A stretch of DNA of 64,000 bases from Bifidobacterium callitrichidarum (GTDB lineage Bacteria; Actinomycetota; Actinomycetes; Actinomycetales; Bifidobacteriaceae): contig NZ_QFFM01000015.1 of the NCBI RefSeq assembly GCF_003129905.1, forward strand, positions 18,334-82,333, given 5' to 3'. Positions 45,872 to 55,681 of this stretch are shown here, piece after piece (position 1 is the first letter of the stretch; every line of letters starts with the position of its first letter). The position numbers and the translations under genes were made by a program. The notes beneath the pieces were generated by a model. It saw only the letters and a list, made by a program, of their open reading frames with translations. It had not been told where the DNA came from and made no database searches.

Positions 45872-47182
45872 TCAATCGTCGGCGCGCCGGCCGACTTCCG
45901 AATCGTTCGCCTCGCCGCGCGTGATGAACGGCATGCAGGCCAGTGCCGCGAGGAACAACGCCACGGCATAGACGAACATCCATCGGTATTCGCCCGCCAT
46001 CTGCTGAATGAAGCCGAAGATGGTGGGGCTGATGGCCGCGCCGAACGAGGTGGCGAGGTAATAGTAAGAGGTCATGGCACCGGTGTGTTCCACGCCGCCG
46101 AGCTCGGTGATCCACGGCAGGGCGTTGACGATGACCAGGATCCAGAACACGCCGAACACGAACGCCAGATACGGCACCATGAACGGCCTGCCGACCCATG
46201 GCATCGGCGCGAACAGGAGCGCCGACAGCGCCAGCCCCGTACTCATGGTGACCTTGCGTCCGAACCGGCTGCCGATGAATCCGGCGGGGATGGCGAACGC
46301 CAGCATGCCCACCGCGTACCAGACCAAGTTGCCTCCCGCGGTACCGGCGTCCATGCCCAGGTCATGCGTGGCGTACAGCGTGAAATAGGTCTCCACGGCG
46401 TTGCCGCCCATGGTGTAGAGGAACAGAACCAGCAGGATGAGCGCGAAGCTGCGCCGTCCCTCCCCGTCCAGCTCCAGGCGGGGCGCCACGGCGGTCTTGA
46501 ATTCCTTCCATGAGACGAACGGCAGCTGTGCACGTTCGCCGGGAGCCGTCACGAATTCCTCGTGTTCACGCACCAGATGCATGAGCGCGGTGATGGCGGC
46601 GACCATGATCACGGCACCGGCCACGAACGCGGCGGACATGCCGAACCGCTTGTACAGCAGGCTGCCGCCGGCCAGTGCGATCACGTTGCCGATGGAGCCC
46701 ATGAAGTTGATGATGCCGTTGGCCTTGCTGCGCAGGCGCGAGTCGGTCACATCCGGCATCAGCGCCACGATGGGCGCGCGGGAGGTGGCCATGATCAGTG
46801 CATACGCGACGATGGAGGCCACGGTGAGCGGCACGTTCGGGGCCACGGAGATCAGTACCAGGAACAGCGCGCCGAGCGGTATGGAGACCAATGCGAACGG
46901 CAGTCGGCGGCCCCACCGGGTGCGCACCTTGTCCGAAAGGATGCCGAAGAGCGGCTGGATGGTGAAACCGCAGAAGTTGTCGATGCCCATGATCAGGCCC
47001 ACCACGGCCGTGGGCAGCATGAGGTCCTTCAGCTTGAGCGGCACGTAGGCGTTGTACAGGGCCCAGGCCGCGGAGATGGCGAGGAAGCCAAAGCCGATGG
47101 AGAAGGTCTGCGCGTAGTCGAGTTTCGGTTTGGCCGATGCGGCTTCGCTGCCGGTGCCGGTGTTGTGGTTCTTCTGGGTCAT
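45872..47182 (-). CDS. SLC45-like MFS sugar transporter
   Basis: The protein (436 residues from the second ATG) has 12 helices and the SLC45/disaccharide-proton symporter pattern: FSIGFGFLAISAAWALYNAYVPLKL, GIDNFCGFTIQPLFGILSDKVRTRWGRRLPFALVSIPLG with the RTRWGRRLPF loop, and ALPWITELGG. Substrates in the family are sucrose, maltose and related glucosides. ATG 47191 is an alternative start; AAAGG lies 10 nt before the ATG at 47182. It is inserted in the middle of an otherwise conserved DNA-repair and cell-envelope block, which points to a local gain. Confidence 0.85.
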   Translation of the reverse strand: MTQKNHNTGTGSEAASAKPKLDYAQTFSIGFGFLAISAAWALYNAYVPLKLKDLMLPTAVVGLIMGIDNFCGFTIQPLFGILSDKVRTRWGRRLPFALVSIPLGALFLVLISVAPNVPLTVASIVAYALIMATSRAPIVALMPDVTDSRLRSKANGIINFMGSIGNVIALAGGSLLYKRFGMSAAFVAGAVIMVAAITALMHLVREHEEFVTAPGERAQLPFVSWKEFKTAVAPRLELDGEGRRSFALILLVLFLYTMGGNAVETYFTLYATHDLGMDAGTAGGNLVWYAVGMLAFAIPAGFIGSRFGRKVTMSTGLALSALLFAPMPWVGRPFMVPYLAFVFGVFWILVIVNALPWITELGGVEHTGAMTSYYYLATSFGAAISPTIFGFIQQMAGEYRWMFVYAVALFLAALACMPFITRGEANDSEVGRRADD

Positions 47183-47214
47183 TGCATTCACACCTTTGTT
47201 CTACTTGCCCGGAG

Positions 47215-47234
47215 GGCCGGCGTCATTGCCGGCC
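47215..47234. terminator. Possible short hairpin between cinA and the MFS gene
   Basis: GGCCGGC and GCCGGCC form a 7-bp GC-rich stem with a 6-nt loop. There is no T tract. Confidence 0.3.
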
Positions 47235-47328
47235 GGTGACGACGCGGTGAAGCGTCGGAAAACAGTGGAAGCGGACACAAGGCCCGCAAACGGCATCGAA
47301 CGACCAGACGACCCGATGCGCATGGCCG

Positions 47329-47934
47329 TCACTGGCTGTCGCGGATTCCCAGTCGGTCGGCCAGGTGACGAAGTACGTTGAGCACGGTCGCGAGCCGCAC
47401 CTCCTCGCGACTGCCGGTCAGGTGCAGTTCGAAGGCGCGCACCGAGCCGTTGGAGTCATTGCTGGAGCCGCCTTCGTCATCATCATCGGAAGCGCCGGAT
47501 ACAAGCGTGGCGGGCAGGTACAGGCCGATGTACACGAGTCCGGCGGGCTTGTCGCCGTCCGGTCCGGGACCGGCGACCCCGGTGGTGGACAGGCCTATGA
47601 CGTTGCCCGCGTATTCCGGCTGGTCGTACAGTCGCGCGGTGGTGACGGCCATCTGACGGGCGACTTCGGGATGCACGGCGCCTTCGCGGGCCAGCAGTCC
47701 ACGGTCCACGCCGAGGATGGAGGCCTTGGCTTTGATGTCGTAGGTGACGGCCGAACCGAGCAGTACGTTGGAGGCTCCGGGGATGCGAACGAAGGCGTCC
47801 GCGAGCAGGCCGCCGGTCAGGGATTCGGCGCAGGCGATTTTTGCGCCGTGTGCCTCGCAGGTTTTCAGGATGGCAGCGGCCAGCGCGTCGCAGGACTCGC
47901 GCAGGCTGGAGCTTTCGGTATCGGGAATGGTCAT
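47329..47934 (-). CDS. cinA: CinA C-terminal domain protein (nicotinamide mononucleotide deamidase)
   Basis: The 201-residue protein is the stand-alone CinA C-terminal (PncC) domain that deamidates nicotinamide mononucleotide. Signature segments are IACAESLTGGLLADAFVRIPGASNVLLGSAVTYD and GVAGPGPDGDKPAGLVYIGL. An acidic insertion (SDDDDEGGSSNDSNG) sits in a surface loop near residue 160. AAGGAG is placed 7 nt before the ATG at 47934. It follows pgsA in the conserved ftsK-pgsA-cinA-clgR order. Confidence 0.92.
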   Translation of the reverse strand: MTIPDTESSSLRESCDALAAAILKTCEAHGAKIACAESLTGGLLADAFVRIPGASNVLLGSAVTYDIKAKASILGVDRGLLAREGAVHPEVARQMAVTTARLYDQPEYAGNVIGLSTTGVAGPGPDGDKPAGLVYIGLYLPATLVSGASDDDDEGGSSNDSNGSVRAFELHLTGSREEVRLATVLNVLRHLADRLGIRDSQ

Positions 47935-48019
47935 GGCGTGGCTCCTTAGTTGGCTACGGGGATATGTGTATATACGCAAATGGGGCGCGGCAATGATGTG
48001 CCGCACCCCATGATCAAGG

Positions 48020-48205
48020 TTTTCTTACACCAAAATCGGCATGAATCCTGTTGGATTACCCCTCAGTCGGCTTCGCCGCCAGCTCATCCGCACAAAAGGA
48101 CGAACTTCGTTCGCGACCTGCCGGCTCGACTGTCGTCTCGCACATTGCCTGCAAACAGCTCCGCCGTTTGCTTCACGGCAATGTCCTTCAAGGGGAGCCA
48201 GGAAA
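48020..48205. repeat. Decayed long MITE-like copy between cinA and pgsA
   Basis: TTACACCAAAATCGGCATGAATCC to CAAGGGGAGCCAGG matches the interior and left end of the 7.1-kb element, including GACGAACTTCGTTCGCG and CTGTCGTCTCGCACATTGCC, but the right terminal repeat and the GGCTCTG end are lost. Confidence 0.75.
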
Positions 48206-48211
48206 GAAGCC

Positions 48212-48880
48212 TCAGGCGGTCTTCTTGGAGCCGATGAACGTGTTGTACAGGTACACGCCGCCGGAGTAGAGGCACAGCACGAGCGCCACGTAGATCACGG
48301 CATAGGTCAGGAAGTAGTAGGCGGTGAGCCAGAACGGCGTGGTCTGGCCGGCCTCCAGGGACCAGAACGGCAGCAGCAGCATAGACAGGCCGACGCACTG
48401 GAACACGGTCTTGAGCTTGCCGGGCCAGGCGGCGGCGATGACCTTGCCGCCCGGGCGTTCCATGACGAAGAAGCGCATCACGGTGATGCCGATCTCACGC
48501 ACGAGGAACAGGGCCACCACGACCCAACCCCAGATGACGTTGCCGAATTCATGGAAGGCGGCGGCCACGATCAGTGCACCGCAGGTGAGCAGCTTGTCCG
48601 CGATCGGGTCCATGAGCTTGCCCATTTCGGTGACCTGGTTGTACTTGCGGGCCATCCAGCCGTCGATCTTATCGGTGCAGGCGGCGATGATGAACAGCAC
48701 GCCGGCCACCCAACGCAGGGTGAGGTTCTCGGCACCCCACGCGCCGGCCATGATGTCGAGCACGAGGAAGATGATCACCAGCACGATGCGGGAGTAGGTG
48801 ACGAGGTTCGGCGGGGCGTTCCATCCGTCGAAAATGGACGGTTTGGACGATGACTGCTTGTCCACGGTGTTTTCACTCAT
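48212..48880 (-). CDS. pgsA: CDP-diacylglycerol-glycerol-3-phosphate phosphatidyltransferase
   Basis: The 222-residue membrane enzyme makes phosphatidylglycerol phosphate. The CDP-alcohol phosphotransferase motif DKIDGWMARKYNQVTEMGKLMDPIADK carries the catalytic D(x)2DG(x)2AR...G(x)3D(x)3D pattern. About five membrane helices follow. The ATG at 48880 is chosen because a TAACGT box ends 7 nt upstream (48888-48893), a leaderless arrangement seen in other genes here. Confidence 0.92.
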   Translation of the reverse strand: MSENTVDKQSSSKPSIFDGWNAPPNLVTYSRIVLVIIFLVLDIMAGAWGAENLTLRWVAGVLFIIAACTDKIDGWMARKYNQVTEMGKLMDPIADKLLTCGALIVAAAFHEFGNVIWGWVVVALFLVREIGITVMRFFVMERPGGKVIAAAWPGKLKTVFQCVGLSMLLLPFWSLEAGQTTPFWLTAYYFLTYAVIYVALVLCLYSGGVYLYNTFIGSKKTA

Positions 48881-48887
48881 AGTGTTC

Positions 48888-48893
48888 ACGTTA
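48888..48893 (-). promoter_or_regulatory. -10 box TAACGT for pgsA, leaderless geometry
   Basis: TAACGT on the minus strand is followed by 7 nt and the ATG of pgsA; no ribosome-binding site lies between. Confidence 0.45.
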
Positions 48894-48954
48894 CCCCCAC
48901 ACTTCTACCTTGGGTGAACGCAGGCTGGGAATCGTCTTGGGAACCGCGGGAAAA

Positions 48955-51900
48955 TCATTCCCCGCCGAGTTCGCCCTGGCTGGGTGCGGAGGGTTCGAGC
49001 GAGCTGGTCTCGCCGCGGATGAAAGCGAGCACCTGCGGCAGGTCCTGCGGCTGGACGAGCACCTCACGGGCCTTCGAGCCCTCGGACGGGCCTACCACGC
49101 CGCGGGTTTCCAGGAGGTCCATGAGGCGGCCGGCCTTGGCGAAGCCGACCCTCAACTTGCGCTGCAGCATGGAGGTGGAGCCGAATTGCGAGGTGACCAC
49201 AAGCTCGGCGGCCTGCAGCAGCACGTCCATGTCGTCGCCGATCTCCTCGTCGATATCCTGACTGTCCTTCTTCTCGGCGTCCTTGGCCATCTGCTCGATG
49301 TCCTCGCGGTACTTGGGCTTGCGTTGGGTGCGCACGAACTCCACGGCCTTGCGGATCTCGGATTCGGAGACCCACGAGCCTTGCACGCGGATCGGCTTGG
49401 CGGAGCCCATCGGCAGGAACAGGGCGTCGCCCTGGCCGATCAGCGTCTCGGCGCCGGTGGTGTCGAGGATGACTCGGGAATCGGTGGCCGAGGAGGTGGC
49501 GAACGCGAGGCGGGACGGGATGTTCGCCTTAATCAGGCCCGTCACCACGTCCACGGACGGGCGCTGGGTGGCGAGCACCAAGTGCACGCCTGCGGCTCGC
49601 GCGAGCTGGGTGATGCGCTGGATGGAGCTTTCCACGTCGTTCTTGGCCACCATCATGAGGTCGGCCATCTCGTCGACCACCACGAGGATGTATGGATACG
49701 GCGCCACCTTGCGCTTGGAGCCGAGGGGCGCGTGCACCTTGCCGGCGCGCACGGCCTCGTTGAAGTCCTTGACGTGGCGGAATCCGAAGTATTCGAGGTC
49801 GGAGTAGCGGGCGTCCATCTCCTTGACCACCCATTCGAGGGCTTGCGCGGCCTTCTTCGGGTCGGTGATGATCGGAGTCAGCAGGTGCGGGATGCCGGCG
49901 TACGCGGACAGTTCCACGCGCTTGGGGTCCACCATGATCAGGCGCACCTGTTCGGGCGTGGCGCGCATGATGATCGAGGTGAGCATCGAGTTGATGAAGC
50001 TGGACTTGCCGGAACCGGTGGCGCCGGCCACCAAGAGATGCGGCATCTTCGTCAGGTCGGCGGTTACGAAGTGGCCCTCCACGTCCTTGCCGATGCCGCT
50101 GAGCATCGGGTTCGGATCGTTCATGGCCTTGTCGGAGCGCAGCACGTCGCCCAGGTGCACGATCTCACGATCCTCGTTCGGGATTTCGATGCCGATGGCG
50201 GATTTGCCGGGAATCGGCGAAAGGATGCGCACGTCCGAACTGGCCACCGCGTAGGCGATGTTGCGCTGCAGGTTGGTGACCTTCTCCACCTTGACGCCGG
50301 GGCCGAGCTCCACCTCGTACTGGGTCACGGAGGGGCCGCGCAGGAAGCCGACCACCTTGGCGTCCACGTTGAACTGTTCGAACGTGGAGGTGAGCGCGCG
50401 AATCACACGGTCGTTGGCCGGGGTGCGCATGGCGTGCGGCTGGCCCTTGGCCAGGAGGTTCAGGTCAGGCAGCTGGTAGGGACGGCTGGCGTCGTCGTCC
50501 GGGTCGGTCCCGTCCGCTTCTCCCCCGGCCGGGGCGTCGGCGCGGGGCACTCCCTGGCCGACCCCGCTGCCGTCCGCGTCCGCACCGGCATAGGCTCCGG
50601 TGGCACCGCCGACGACGGTGACGCGCGTGGCGTCGTCATCATCGTCCGTAACGCCCGGAGCGGCAGGTTCCCCGCCACTCACCACGGACGGTACGACAGT
50701 GCCCGCCGCCTGGGCCGCACTGGGCGCCCATGGGTCGTCCGGCAACGCACCGCCCGGCATGGCGACCGTCGAGCCGCCGGAGACGACGCGCGGACGGACC
50801 GCAGGCTCCACCGGGGCAGGCTCGCTCACATGGGGGCGTCCGTCATAGGCGGAGGATGCGATGGTGCGACCGACCGATGGCCCGTCGCCGCTGGAGACGG
50901 TACGGGCCACACCATCGACCACCGGGGTCTCCGCAGTGGCACCGTGACGGCTGGCTGCCGTATCGAACGGATCATCGGCGGCGTACCGGTCGAGGCGGGA
51001 GTCGCCGTCGTCCTTGGACTTGCGGCCGAACAGCTTGGTAAGGAAGCCGAACATGCCCTCGGACTGCTGGCCGTCTTCGGGCTCCTCGTCGGTGCCGTCG
51101 TGCGCGGGCACGCCGTCGGCGAAGGAAAGCGTGCCATCCCCCACACGCACCTCGTTCGGGAACTGGCTGTGTTCGGTGTCGCCATCCTCCCCCTTGGACT
51201 TCGAGGAGAACGGCTTACCCTGGATCTTGGCGGCGAGCGCACGGGCATTGTCCGGCAGATCGGTGACGTGAGTGCCGGTGATCAGGAGCAGCGAGAACAG
51301 CGCCACGATAACGAACACGATGATGGCGAACGCATTGGAAAGGCCCCACGCCAATGGCGAGCCGAGGAAGAAGCCGAACAGGCCGCCGGCGGACTGCAGC
51401 ACGGTGATGTCGAACTGGGTGTGGTCGGCGGCGAGAGCCACGTCGATGATCGAGCAGATGGACCACAGCAGCAACACCCAGCCAGTGACCACGCGGGGGT
51501 TGTTGGATCCATGGCCGGAGTTGCGCATGAGGCGGATGGCCACGCCCGCGAGCAGGACCGGCAGGATCACGCTCATCACGCCGAGGACGCCGGATGCGAT
51601 GGCGTGCAGGAGTTGGCCGAACGCGCCGTGCACGCGGAACCATTCGGAGGCACAGAAGAGCACGGCGAGCACGAGCATCACGAAGCACAGGCCGTCGCGG
51701 CGGTAGACGGGATCGTATTCGCCCACGCCGGAGACCGCCCGCACGCCCGAGCCGAGGGCGCGTGGCACGGCAAGGAGGACCTTCTTCCAAACGGGTTCGA
51801 AGTCAAGGTCGGGCTGGACTTTGGTTTCGCCGTCGTGAGGGTCGTCGCCGCCACGTGTTTTGCGGGATTTGGTGTTGTCTGAGGATGCTGTTCGTGCCAT
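48955..51900 (-). CDS. ftsK: DNA translocase FtsK/SpoIIIE
   Basis: The 981-residue septal DNA motor clears chromosomes during division. About four N-terminal membrane helices (residues about 60-235) anchor it. A 270-residue Asp/Gly/Pro/Val-rich linker follows. The motor domain has [20 protein letters not shown] (Walker A), [15 protein letters not shown] (Walker B), and the C-terminal gamma domain [57 protein letters not shown] that reads KOPS sites. The ATG at 51900 has TAGAAT 10 nt upstream (51911-51916); the frame extends to 52068, without support. Confidence 0.95.
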   Translation of the reverse strand: MARTASSDNTKSRKTRGGDDPHDGETKVQPDLDFEPVWKKVLLAVPRALGSGVRAVSGVGEYDPVYRRDGLCFVMLVLAVLFCASEWFRVHGAFGQLLHAIASGVLGVMSVILPVLLAGVAIRLMRNSGHGSNNPRVVTGWVLLLWSICSIIDVALAADHTQFDITVLQSAGGLFGFFLGSPLAWGLSNAFAIIVFVIVALFSLLLITGTHVTDLPDNARALAAKIQGKPFSSKSKGEDGDTEHSQFPNEVRVGDGTLSFADGVPAHDGTDEEPEDGQQSEGMFGFLTKLFGRKSKDDGDSRLDRYAADDPFDTAASRHGATAETPVVDGVARTVSSGDGPSVGRTIASSAYDGRPHVSEPAPVEPAVRPRVVSGGSTVAMPGGALPDDPWAPSAAQAAGTVVPSVVSGGEPAAPGVTDDDDDATRVTVVGGATGAYAGADADGSGVGQGVPRADAPAGGEADGTDPDDDASRPYQLPDLNLLAKGQPHAMRTPANDRVIRALTSTFEQFNVDAKVVGFLRGPSVTQYEVELGPGVKVEKVTNLQRNIAYAVASSDVRILSPIPGKSAIGIEIPNEDREIVHLGDVLRSDKAMNDPNPMLSGIGKDVEGHFVTADLTKMPHLLVAGATGSGKSSFINSMLTSIIMRATPEQVRLIMVDPKRVELSAYAGIPHLLTPIITDPKKAAQALEWVVKEMDARYSDLEYFGFRHVKDFNEAVRAGKVHAPLGSKRKVAPYPYILVVVDEMADLMMVAKNDVESSIQRITQLARAAGVHLVLATQRPSVDVVTGLIKANIPSRLAFATSSATDSRVILDTTGAETLIGQGDALFLPMGSAKPIRVQGSWVSESEIRKAVEFVRTQRKPKYREDIEQMAKDAEKKDSQDIDEEIGDDMDVLLQAAELVVTSQFGSTSMLQRKLRVGFAKAGRLMDLLETRGVVGPSEGSKAREVLVQPQDLPQVLAFIRGETSSLEPSAPSQGELGGE

Positions 51901-52011
51901 AGCGCATCCGATTCTACTAGGACGGGCGTTCATGGCCGCCGTTTGGCCGGTGCGGGCGCGGCGGGCGTGCTTCTGGGTGCGGATATGGGCTGCTCTGCGG
52001 CCGTCATGCCT

Positions 52012-52017
52012 TATCAT
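52012..52017 (+). promoter_or_regulatory. -10 box TATCAT, leaderless geometry
   Basis: TATCAT ends 7 nt before the ATG at 52025 of the Fic gene. No Shine-Dalgarno is present. Confidence 0.45.
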
Positions 52018-52024
52018 GGGTTGC

Positions 52025-52834
52025 ATGACACCCGCAGAGCGTGCGAGCGCAGTCGCATTTGCACTCAAGAACTGCGCATTGGAGGCGATGATGCCCGGCG
52101 AGGCGACGTTGCGCGCCGCGGTGGCCTACGAGCAGGGCATTGAAGACGTAAGCCATCTCATCGACGTGGCCGATGAACAGACCGCCATGCGATTGCATGT
52201 GGCGGAAGGCAAGGGCGGAGATCGCCTGTCGGACGGCAGTCTGGACGACCATGCCACGGACCGGGCGGATGCGGTGTTCGCACGCACGGTGCTGCTGGCC
52301 GAACGCCGGTGGAACCCGTCGGGCGACCTGGACGAGCTGGTGGCCATTCACAAGGGCCTGTTCGAGGGCGTGTTCGATGACGCGGGCAAATTGCGCACCG
52401 CGAGCACCACGCGCGAGGTGACGAACGACCGTGCCCTGGCGGCCAATCCGGAGGCGTTCTTCCCCGCGGTGCTCATCGAGACCGGCGCGTTGAACATCGC
52501 CACCGAGCTGGCGGACAAGCGCAACCTGCATGCGATGGACCGGGACGTGTTCGTGCATGCGTTCTCGGTGATCTACGACGAACTGGGCTATCTGCATCCG
52601 TTCCGCGGCGGCAACGCGATGGTGCTGCGCATCTTCGGCTCACGGCTGGCGCATGACGCCGGTTGGGATCTCGATTGGGGCGAGGTGACGCGCGAGGCGT
52701 ACCGCACGGCCAAGCACACGGCGTATCGCGGTGATCTGAGCGCGTTCGAGCGTCTGTTCGATGGGATGCTGCGGCCGGCGAACCCGACGCGCGTGTTTCT
52801 GATCGCCGGCTGGGATCAGGGTCCGGCGCACTGA
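52025..52834 (+). CDS. Fic-domain protein with a degenerate active-site motif
   Basis: The 269-residue protein has the Fic helical fold, but the catalytic loop reads [15 protein letters not shown] (His at about 192) where active AMP-transferases have HPFx(D/E)GN(G)R. His, Pro, Phe and the GN core stay; the acidic metal ligand is Gly and the GR after Asn is AM. The preceding region [20 protein letters not shown] and the upstream [22 protein letters not shown] fit Fic. No small antitoxin gene lies beside it. The frame is open back to 51860, but this ATG has a promoter box and homology begins here. It may be inactive as an AMPylase or use another chemistry. Confidence 0.8.
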   Translation: MTPAERASAVAFALKNCALEAMMPGEATLRAAVAYEQGIEDVSHLIDVADEQTAMRLHVAEGKGGDRLSDGSLDDHATDRADAVFARTVLLAERRWNPSGDLDELVAIHKGLFEGVFDDAGKLRTASTTREVTNDRALAANPEAFFPAVLIETGALNIATELADKRNLHAMDRDVFVHAFSVIYDELGYLHPFRGGNAMVLRIFGSRLAHDAGWDLDWGEVTREAYRTAKHTAYRGDLSAFERLFDGMLRPANPTRVFLIAGWDQGPAH

Positions 52835-52863
52835 TTGTTCTTCGGGGCCTCTTCGGGCCTTTT

Positions 52864-52978
52864 AGGGCTCCCCTCAGTCGGCTTTCGCCGCCAGCTCCCC
52901 TCAGAGAGGAGAGCCATGACATCAGCGATTCCACACGAGCACAGGAGTTCCTCAACTCCCTCGGGGAGGGGAGCCAAT
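52864..52978. repeat. REP-like repeat between the Fic gene and miaA
   Basis: GGCTCCCCTCAGTCGGCTTTCGCC and CAGCTCCCCTCAGAGAGG are followed by a second GGGGAGGGGAGCC end. It separates convergent genes and may terminate them. Confidence 0.6.
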
Positions 52979-52994
52979 CAATATCTATCGCCGC

Positions 52995-53981
52995 TTACGC
53001 TTCAATGTCGCCGAGGTGGTGCTGCACGTATTCGTCGGCGTGGGCGTCGATGGGATCGTAGTCGCCGGCGTCCGCGTGGGCGATGATGGCCATGGCGTTG
53101 TCCACGAGCTTCGGGTTCAGGGCCTGCAGCCAGTGGATGCGCGGGTCGCGGCCGAACCATCCCATCTGCTTGCGGGCCAGCCGCTTGGTCTTCTGCGCGA
53201 TGTCCGCGAAGGCGTCGTATTCATCCCAGATGCCGTCCAGCAGGTCGATGATCTGCTGGTAGCCGAGCGCGCGCACGGCCGTGGCGCCCAGATGCGGGCG
53301 CAGTCGTTCGACCTCCTCGACGAAACCGTTGGTCATCATCTGCTTGGTGCGGATGTCGATGCGTCGGTCCAGGTCGGCGCGATCCAGGTCAAGGCCGATC
53401 TGGACGGAGGGGATCACGTAACGGTAGCGCGGCAGGCTTGCGGAATACGGCTTGCCGGTCAGTTCGATGACCTCGAGCGCGCGGATGGTGCGACGCGGAT
53501 TGCGCGGGTCCATACGGGCGGCGGCCTTGGGATCCTTGGCCCTGAGCTCGTCGAACAGGGCTCCGGCACCTTCGGCCTTCTCGCGTTCCTCCAGACGGCC
53601 TCGGACTTCGGGATCGGTGCCGGGGAAGGTGATGTCGTCGATGGCGGCGCGGGCGTACAGACCGGAGCCGCCCACCAGAATCGGACGGATGCCGCGCGAC
53701 TGCAGGTCGGCGATGGTCTCGCGGGCGAGCTGCTGGAAGCGCGCCACGCTCATCGTGTCCTCGGGATCGATGATGTCGATGAGGTGGTGGGGTACGGCGG
53801 CCTGCTCTTCGGCGGTGGGTTTGGCGGTGCCGATGTCCATGCCGCGGTACATCTGGTAGGCGTCCGCGTTGACGATTTCGGCCCGCTCCCCCTGTTCGGC
53901 CAGGCGGCGGGCGATGGCGATGCCCAGTCCGGTCTTGCCGGATGCGGTGGGGCCGACGATGGATACGACGCGCTGAGTCAC
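52995..53981 (-). CDS. miaA: tRNA dimethylallyltransferase
   Basis: The 328-residue enzyme adds an isopentenyl group to A37 of tRNAs that read UNN codons. Walker A is [50 protein letters not shown] and [11 protein letters not shown] are the family motifs. A GTG start at 53981 ([12 protein letters not shown]) is chosen because GGGAGGA lies upstream at good spacing. It follows miaB, which modifies the same A37, separated by about 80 bp with a REP fragment. Confidence 0.93.
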   Translation of the reverse strand: MTQRVVSIVGPTASGKTGLGIAIARRLAEQGERAEIVNADAYQMYRGMDIGTAKPTAEEQAAVPHHLIDIIDPEDTMSVARFQQLARETIADLQSRGIRPILVGGSGLYARAAIDDITFPGTDPEVRGRLEEREKAEGAGALFDELRAKDPKAAARMDPRNPRRTIRALEVIELTGKPYSASLPRYRYVIPSVQIGLDLDRADLDRRIDIRTKQMMTNGFVEEVERLRPHLGATAVRALGYQQIIDLLDGIWDEYDAFADIAQKTKRLARKQMGWFGRDPRIHWLQALNPKLVDNAMAIIAHADAGDYDPIDAHADEYVQHHLGDIEA

Positions 53982-54020
53982 TTCTATTCCTCCCAACATG
54001 ACTCCCCTTAAGTCCGCCCA

Positions 54021-54072
54021 TACGGCGGCCGGCTCCCCTCAAGACCCTCAAGACCCTCAAGGAGGGGAGCCG
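54021..54072. repeat. REP end pair with tandem CAAGACCCT units
   Basis: GGCTCCCCTC and GGAGGGGAGCC bracket CAAGACCCTCAAGACCCTC, two copies of a 9-bp unit, between miaB and miaA. The arrangement can fold into a terminator-like hairpin. Confidence 0.55.
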
Positions 54073-54081
54073 AGAATACTT

Positions 54082-55542
54082 TCAGTGGCGCACGGAGTAG
54101 GTCTGTCCGGCGGCGGGATCGGGGTCGGCGAGCAGGTTGTGTCGGCCGGCGTGGGTCACGGTCACGGTCACGAAGTCGCCAATCTCCGGCACCGGATAGC
54201 CTTCCGGCACGCCGATGTGAACCAGCACGCCGGTCTTCTCGCGGCCGGTCACGCGGTGTGTGTCACCATCCTTCTTGCCGATCTTGCCGGTGATCATCAC
54301 CTCGACGTCACGGCCTTCGAACGTGGCGAGGTTCTCCTCGGTGATCTGCTCCTGCAAGGCCACCAAACGGTCGAACCGCTCCTGCACGATGTCGCGCGGA
54401 ATCTGCGGCATGGATGCGGCCGGCGTGCCGGGGCGCGGCGAGTAGATGAACATGAACGCCGAGGAGAAACGGGCCTCGCGCACCACGTCCAGCGTGGCCT
54501 GGAAGTCCTCCTCGGTCTCCCCCGGGAAGCCCACGATGATGTCCGTGGAGATCTGCGCGTCCGGCATGGCCTTGCGGATACGGCCGAGGATGTCGAGGAA
54601 CTTGGCGGAACGGTAGGAACGGCGCATCGCGCGCAGGATGCGGTCGGAACCGGACTGCAGCGGGAAATGCAGCTGGTGCATGATGTTCGGGGTCTCGGCC
54701 ATCGCGGCGATCACGTCGTCGGTGAAGGCGGCCGGATGCGGCGAGGTGAAGCGCACGCGCTCCAGTCCTTCGATCTCGCCGCAGGCGCGCAGCAGCTTGC
54801 TGAAGGCGTACCGGTCGCCGATGCCGTAGCCGAACGAGTTCACGTTCTGGCCGAGCAGCGTGACCTCCTTGGCACCGTCCGCCACGCACTGTCGAATCTC
54901 GGCGAGGATGTCGCCGGGGCGGCGGTCCTTCTCTTTGCCGCGGGTGGTGGGCACGATGCAGAACGTGCAGGTGTTGTTGCAACCCACGGAGATGGCCACC
55001 CAGGAGCTCACGCGGGACGCGCGGGCGGCGGGCAGCTGGCTCGGAAACTCCTCAAGCTGGTCGGCCACGCGCACCTGCGGCTTGTTGGTCAGACGGTTCT
55101 GTTCGAGAAGCTTGGGCAGGTCCTCGATGTTCTTGGTGCCGAACACGGCCGCCACCCACGGCTTGCGTTTGGCGATGGTTTCGCGGTCGAGCTGGGCCAT
55201 GCAGCCGCCCACGGCGATCTGCAGGTTCGGGCGCTGCAGCTTGATGCGGTTGAACAGGCCAATGGTGCCGTACATGCGTTCGGCGGCGTTCTCGCGCACC
55301 GCGCAGGTGTTGAGCACGATGACATCGAAGTCGTGGCTGTCAATCTGCTCCTGGGTGGCCGGCACGTATCCGTTGGCCTCAAGCACGCCGGCGATGCGCT
55401 CGGAATCGTGCACGTTCATCTGGCATCCGAGCGTGTGGATGTGGAACACGCCCTTGCCGCGGTCCCCCACGGCCGGCATGGGGTCGGGGCCGTCGGCGGT
55501 AATCGAGGCGCGCTCCGCCTCGGTCATCATGTCTTCGTTCAT
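54082..55542 (-). CDS. miaB: tRNA 2-methylthio-N6-isopentenyladenosine synthase
   Basis: The 486-residue radical-SAM methylthiotransferase acts on isopentenylated A37. The N-terminal UPF0004 domain has three cluster cysteines ([23 protein letters not shown]). The radical-[18 protein letters not shown] carries the CxxxCxxC motif. The C-terminal TRAM domain ends in [24 protein letters not shown] box ends 8 nt before the ATG, a leaderless arrangement. It is the upstream neighbour of miaA. Confidence 0.95.
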   Translation of the reverse strand: MNEDMMTEAERASITADGPDPMPAVGDRGKGVFHIHTLGCQMNVHDSERIAGVLEANGYVPATQEQIDSHDFDVIVLNTCAVRENAAERMYGTIGLFNRIKLQRPNLQIAVGGCMAQLDRETIAKRKPWVAAVFGTKNIEDLPKLLEQNRLTNKPQVRVADQLEEFPSQLPAARASRVSSWVAISVGCNNTCTFCIVPTTRGKEKDRRPGDILAEIRQCVADGAKEVTLLGQNVNSFGYGIGDRYAFSKLLRACGEIEGLERVRFTSPHPAAFTDDVIAAMAETPNIMHQLHFPLQSGSDRILRAMRRSYRSAKFLDILGRIRKAMPDAQISTDIIVGFPGETEEDFQATLDVVREARFSSAFMFIYSPRPGTPAASMPQIPRDIVQERFDRLVALQEQITEENLATFEGRDVEVMITGKIGKKDGDTHRVTGREKTGVLVHIGVPEGYPVPEIGDFVTVTVTHAGRHNLLADPDPAAGQTYSVRH

Positions 55543-55550
55543 AAGGCGGC

Positions 55551-55556
55551 ATTGTA
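55551..55556 (-). promoter_or_regulatory. -10 box TACAAT for miaB, leaderless geometry
   Basis: TACAAT on the minus strand is followed by 8 nt and the miaB ATG. Confidence 0.5.
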
Positions 55557-55667
55557 TAGGCGGGGTTCGTCATGGGCGGCGCGGAGCTGCACGCGCCGCC
55601 GTGGACAGAGTCCGTACATCTTGAGGAGATTGTCCGGCGACGTTCAGGTTCGCCTGCTTCCGACGGG

Positions 55668-55673
55668 TAATAT
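55668..55673 (+). promoter_or_regulatory. -10 box TAATAT for the alarmone synthetase
   Basis: TAATAT is followed by 8 nt and the GTG at 55682. No Shine-Dalgarno is seen. Confidence 0.45.
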
Positions 55674-55681
55674 TGGTGGCC

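Noticed and set aside
47183..47328. A small gene between cinA and the MFS gene
   Set aside because: No frame with a start, ribosome-binding site and reasonable length could be supported.
48910..51882. A 990-codon open frame opposite ftsK
   Set aside because: Antisense shadow of ftsK with no recognisable domain, no promoter and skewed composition.
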